The notes beneath the pieces were generated by a model. That model was not told the origin of the DNA and ran no database searches. It saw only the letters and a list, made by a program, of their open reading frames with translations. Source: UBA1309 sp047605645 (GTDB taxonomy: Bacteria > Bacteroidota > Bacteroidia > Bacteroidales > Dysgonomonadaceae). Taken from it: DNA of 64,000 nt. The translations under genes and the position numbers were made by a program. The stretch covers positions 55,048 through 119,047 of the forward strand of contig JASGFJ010000008.1 of assembly GCA_047605645.1 (NCBI GenBank), given 5' to 3'. The stretch's first letter is position 1; every line of letters begins with the position of its first letter. This document shows positions 61,100 through 64,000 of the stretch, in pieces.

Positions 61100-63079
61100 A
61101 TGAAAACAAGACGCTTTTTATTTACAATATATATGATTGTCACAGTCTTTTTCCTGTTTTCCTGTACCTCAGAAAACCAGGAAGCCCCTCTTTCCGGCTC
61201 CGGACAGCTAACATTTATGGTCTCCGGAATTTCAAATGGAAATGAGGAATCACTGGTGCGTGCAGGTGTCCTACCCGTTGCAGATACCATTGTGCGAGAT
61301 TTGGGAGACGGATTGAGTGTCAGTTATATCCTGAGCCCCGATCCGGTTTCCCTGACACGTGCTTCTACAAGCGAAATGACTGCCGGTAAAAAATATCGCG
61401 TGATTGTCTATAAAGCTTCCGACAACAGCTACGTCACCGAAGCCGAATTTACAGCCGGTATCGCCGGCTCCATTACCGGTTTAGAAAAGGAACAATACAA
61501 ACTGGTCGCTATCTCGTACAATACGACTACTGCTCCTGCTAACGTCGGCAATGCTACGACTATCACTGTTGATCCGTCCAACGATCTGCTTCATTGGGTA
61601 GGCAGTGTAAACCTGACATCGGGAAGTGCTCCCTTTGTTTCCATTGTATTTAAACATCGGTTCACCAAGTTGAATGTACGCATCAGCTCTGCACTGACCG
61701 GAAACAACATCACGACAGTACCTTCTTCCGCGACACTCACACCGGGTTATGAAGGTGTACAAACCCTGCTCACCGATGGCTCACCAGCCAGAGGAAATGC
61801 GGTTTCGGATCAGATTTTCTCCTCCTTTGCAATAAATGATACAATAGCAACCAGTGGCACCACACGTTGGGTTTTCACAGATAATACTTCTCCAGTGACC
61901 TTGGCTTTCAACGGAGATCTGACCATCCAGGCTCCTTCGGGCGATAAGACATTAACAAGTCCGGTCGTCACTTTCTCCAAAACAGGAGGCTTACTTTCCG
62001 GTTATTCATATACATTGACCATGCGGGTAGAACCCAGCAAGGGGGAATACTATCCTTTCGAAACAGCAACAGGAAGCCTATATGAGGTAGCGATCCCATT
62101 GGGAGCAACTTATGATTACACCGATGAATCAGGTGTCAGCCACAGCAAAAACGCACTTACTTTCCTTCGTTACAACCTGGGAGCCGATCCTTCTATGACA
62201 ATAAAACAGCAAATGGCCTATCCATTCACCGACAACAAAAATATTCGTGTGTACGGCGGTTTCTATCAATGGGGACGCAACGATGTTGGCCATACGCTTC
62301 GTGACCCAAAAACCGCAGCTAACGAAAATACCCATTTTCAGAATTCACAGTATAGTTCCTACGATTCCAGCACCAGCACCAAGTTTGTCTGGGGAAGTTT
62401 CTCGAGTCAAAATTGGTGGCTTTCTTCCGACGATGCAAACTCAAACCTCTGGGGTAACGGGAATGGCATAAGCGGACAAACAACTCTGAATACAAACACC
62501 GGCAAACCCAACACGAAGGCCAATGCCAATAATCCCTGCCCTTCCGGCTATCGGGTGCCAACCCAACACGAATGGGCTCTGATTACGAATGAAGGAGGCT
62601 CATCCACCACCACCACCAACGACTCCTTCTCCCCTTCTCTCAATGGAAGCAATACAGCCTATAGCGGGAAGACCTGGTATGTACCGCAAAGCAATAAAGA
62701 GATCGTTTGGGTACGCGTATCTGCAGGAAAATCTGCTATAACACTAATAACCAACCAAATGAACGGTTATGCACTCTACGCAAAGTCCGACATTAGCGGA
62801 GCCGATTCCGATCTGGAAACAGCCTACAACACTGCTTTTACAACCGGTACAAATCTCACCGCTGCTTCTGCTCCCGAACCTCTTCTATTTCTGCCGACAG
62901 GAGGTTTCAGGCACTCCACGACTGCCCTTCTAAATTATACAAGCGAATATGGTGGTTATTGGAGTAGTACTGTGTTCAACAGCAATTCATACTACCTGTA
63001 TATCTCAAACACCAGCATCTCGGCAGTTAGTTACTCCGTTCGGGCAAATGGGCGTTCGGTACGTTGTGTGAAGGATTAG
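61100..63079 (+). CDS. Fimbrillin-family lipoprotein with C-terminal FISUMP domain
   Basis: A 659-residue lipoprotein with lipobox Cys22 (FLFSC). Residues 30-335 form two fimbrillin-type beta domains: KKYRVIVYKASDNSYVTEAE, VFKHRFTKLNVRISSAL and the YTLTMRVEPSKGEYY end. Residues 365-659 hold the FISUMP domain (ALTFLRYNLGADPSM, FYQWGRNDVGH, NNPCPSGYRVPTQHEW, LFLPTGGFRHSTT, EYGGYWSST, VRANGRSVRCVKD). Proteins of this make are pilus or surface-adhesion components in Bacteroidales. Genes for an anchor (Mfa2/FimB) or tip proteins are not next to it. The leader element lies upstream and a strong hairpin behind. Confidence 0.9.
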   Translation: MKTRRFLFTIYMIVTVFFLFSCTSENQEAPLSGSGQLTFMVSGISNGNEESLVRAGVLPVADTIVRDLGDGLSVSYILSPDPVSLTRASTSEMTAGKKYRVIVYKASDNSYVTEAEFTAGIAGSITGLEKEQYKLVAISYNTTTAPANVGNATTITVDPSNDLLHWVGSVNLTSGSAPFVSIVFKHRFTKLNVRISSALTGNNITTVPSSATLTPGYEGVQTLLTDGSPARGNAVSDQIFSSFAINDTIATSGTTRWVFTDNTSPVTLAFNGDLTIQAPSGDKTLTSPVVTFSKTGGLLSGYSYTLTMRVEPSKGEYYPFETATGSLYEVAIPLGATYDYTDESGVSHSKNALTFLRYNLGADPSMTIKQQMAYPFTDNKNIRVYGGFYQWGRNDVGHTLRDPKTAANENTHFQNSQYSSYDSSTSTKFVWGSFSSQNWWLSSDDANSNLWGNGNGISGQTTLNTNTGKPNTKANANNPCPSGYRVPTQHEWALITNEGGSSTTTTNDSFSPSLNGSNTAYSGKTWYVPQSNKEIVWVRVSAGKSAITLITNQMNGYALYAKSDISGADSDLETAYNTAFTTGTNLTAASAPEPLLFLPTGGFRHSTTALLNYTSEYGGYWSSTVFNSNSYYLYISNTSISAVSYSVRANGRSVRCVKD

Positions 63080-63218
63080 ATTTATGTTTATTTCTTGTTA
63101 TTCTTTAAAACTATAGGTACAAAATACGGAACTCCTTCAAAAGAAGAATCAACCTTCTTTATATTTTTACCGATCTGTTCATCAAACTTATTTTCAACTA
63201 TTCAATTCATAGAAAAAC

Positions 63219-63269
63219 AGATATCCTATTGGGAGACGATCGGAGAGTCGATCTTCCAATAGGATATCT
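63219..63269 (+). terminator. Terminator of the fimbrillin-FISUMP gene
   Basis: AGATATCCTATTGG and CCAATAGGATATCT form a perfect 14-pair stem with an inner GATCG/CGATC; ATATAAAG follows, so the T-run is poor. Confidence 0.65.
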
Positions 63270-63339
63270 ATATAAAGAAATGGAGGTTGTCTCTTCTTAG
63301 ATATCTAACTATATCCAAAGTTGTAATCACGATTTTAGC

Positions 63340-63800
63340 CATGAGGCAGGCAACTCCGCCAAACGAGGCGTGTAACAGAACAGCTATCTTTTTGTCATAC
63401 TTCTTGTTATTCGGTGAAACGCCTACGGCGTATGTGTTCCGAATCAATGTTTTGTTTCTATTGCTATGTTTCCCCTATATTTGTGCCATGTGACTTTACC
63501 TACGGGGAATATTATTTCGAGCGAACATTTTCGTTTTTATTGATAGGGAATCCCCAAATGGGGTATTTTCTATTTAATCATCATTTTCTTTCATATATTT
63601 ATTCCATTGTCTTTTTTCGCCGTAGGCGATTCATCACAATAGAAGATGAGTAAAACACACATCGCCCAAACCTCGTAGAGATTTCATTGGTACCATGCTA
63701 TGCTTCTATTGATATGTTTCTCCTACAGGGAATATGTAACTATATTTCAACCATTAACCGGGCGAATTCAATTCGCCCCTACAATGGGCAGGCGATGTTT
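63340..63800 (-). repeat. Inverted, diverged copy of the 22-kb repeat family
   Basis: Read on the minus strand this segment shows, in order, GGGCGAATTGAATTCGCCC, CATATCAATAGAAGCATAGC, CTCTACGAGG, CGCCTACGGCG, ATTCCCCGTAGG, AACATAGCAATAGAAAC and CGCCGTAGGCG followed by TTTCACCGAATAACAAGAAG. The same parts make up the tandem repeat and its continuation at 22241-22945. Short open frames inside it are not genes. Confidence 0.8.
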
Positions 63801-64000
63801 TTGATGTTTGGTGCGTATAACAATGACAAAATGCAGATAGCAGAATATGTGGAATTTGAAATATAGATGCGGATATGCACGCCGATGATGGTAATGGCCA
63901 GTAGCTGTTTGGAATGATGAATTATGAATGATGGTTGCGGATACCTACGGCGTTGATGGGTAGGGGCGAATTGAATTCGCCCGCAAAATAAAGGGTTGGG
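63801..64000. repeat. Window end with another GGGCGAATT palindrome
   Basis: TAGGGGCGAATTGAATTCGC at 63961 begins one more copy of the palindrome in + orientation. The sequence between (63801-63960) shows CCTACGGCG and no gene. Confidence 0.55.

Noticed and set aside
63287..63653. Two short + strand frames at the right end
   Set aside because: They lie in the inverted repeat mosaic and translate hairpin DNA.

Overview
The window comes from a Bacteroidales-type member of the Bacteroidota. The evidence is repeated TAnnTTTG promoter boxes, lipoproteins and SusD/BACON/fimbrillin/FISUMP surface proteins, a serine-type sulfatase beside a PL8 lyase, IS1595 and IS66 remnants, and the order ftsX-DUF3098-uppP-truB-queA-folK and ribH-TPR-recF-DUF721 that is usual for the order. 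I did not assign a genus.

Layout. 1-4.6 kb: the end of a glycosaminoglycan-use locus, with a PL8 lyase cut by the window edge and a sulfatase. 4.7-6.7 kb: glutathione peroxidase, a DenV-like DNA glycosylase and a double GNAT protein. 7-11 kb: an eroded accessory island with a toxin-antitoxin pair broken by an IS1595 remnant, an unrecognised pseudogene, an AT-rich two-gene module of unknown function and an IS66 remnant. 11-16.7 kb: housekeeping genes (tRNA-Val, zinc-ribbon protein, Nif3, Lrp, two FKBP isomerases, sirtuin). 16.8-29.7 kb: an accessory region built around a TPR sensor kinase and a NarL-type regulator that converge and overlap. Next to them are two paralogous receiver-like proteins lacking the phosphorylation residues, each behind the same dyad at the same spacing. 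Lipoproteins, an orphan BACON-SusD protein, several pseudogenes and tandem and interspersed repeats follow.

29.7-51.8 kb: core genes for a C1 peptidase, an acyltransferase, cysteine synthase, tRNA-Gly and tRNA-Tyr, riboflavin synthesis, RecF, folate, tRNA modification, undecaprenyl phosphate recycling, FtsX, CoaA, SufB, small redox/VOC/YciI proteins, a LysM-PBP/outer-membrane pair, MiaA, TauE/DUF1634 and PpnP. 51.8-57.2 kb: a large secreted amidase/golvesin-like protein and CbpM-CbpA. 57.2-64 kb: a second surface region with a FISUMP pseudogene, a thioredoxin-fold protein, a small PYIKPE-type protein and a fimbrillin-FISUMP lipoprotein. It ends in an inverted copy of the repeat family seen at 22 kb.

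The best candidate for something undescribed is the kinase/regulator/pseudo-receiver locus at 17.9-23.5 kb. Second is a repeated leader element in front of three unrelated envelope genes at 24.5, 27.7 and 61.0 kb. All functional calls are made by eye from motifs; no database search was run.
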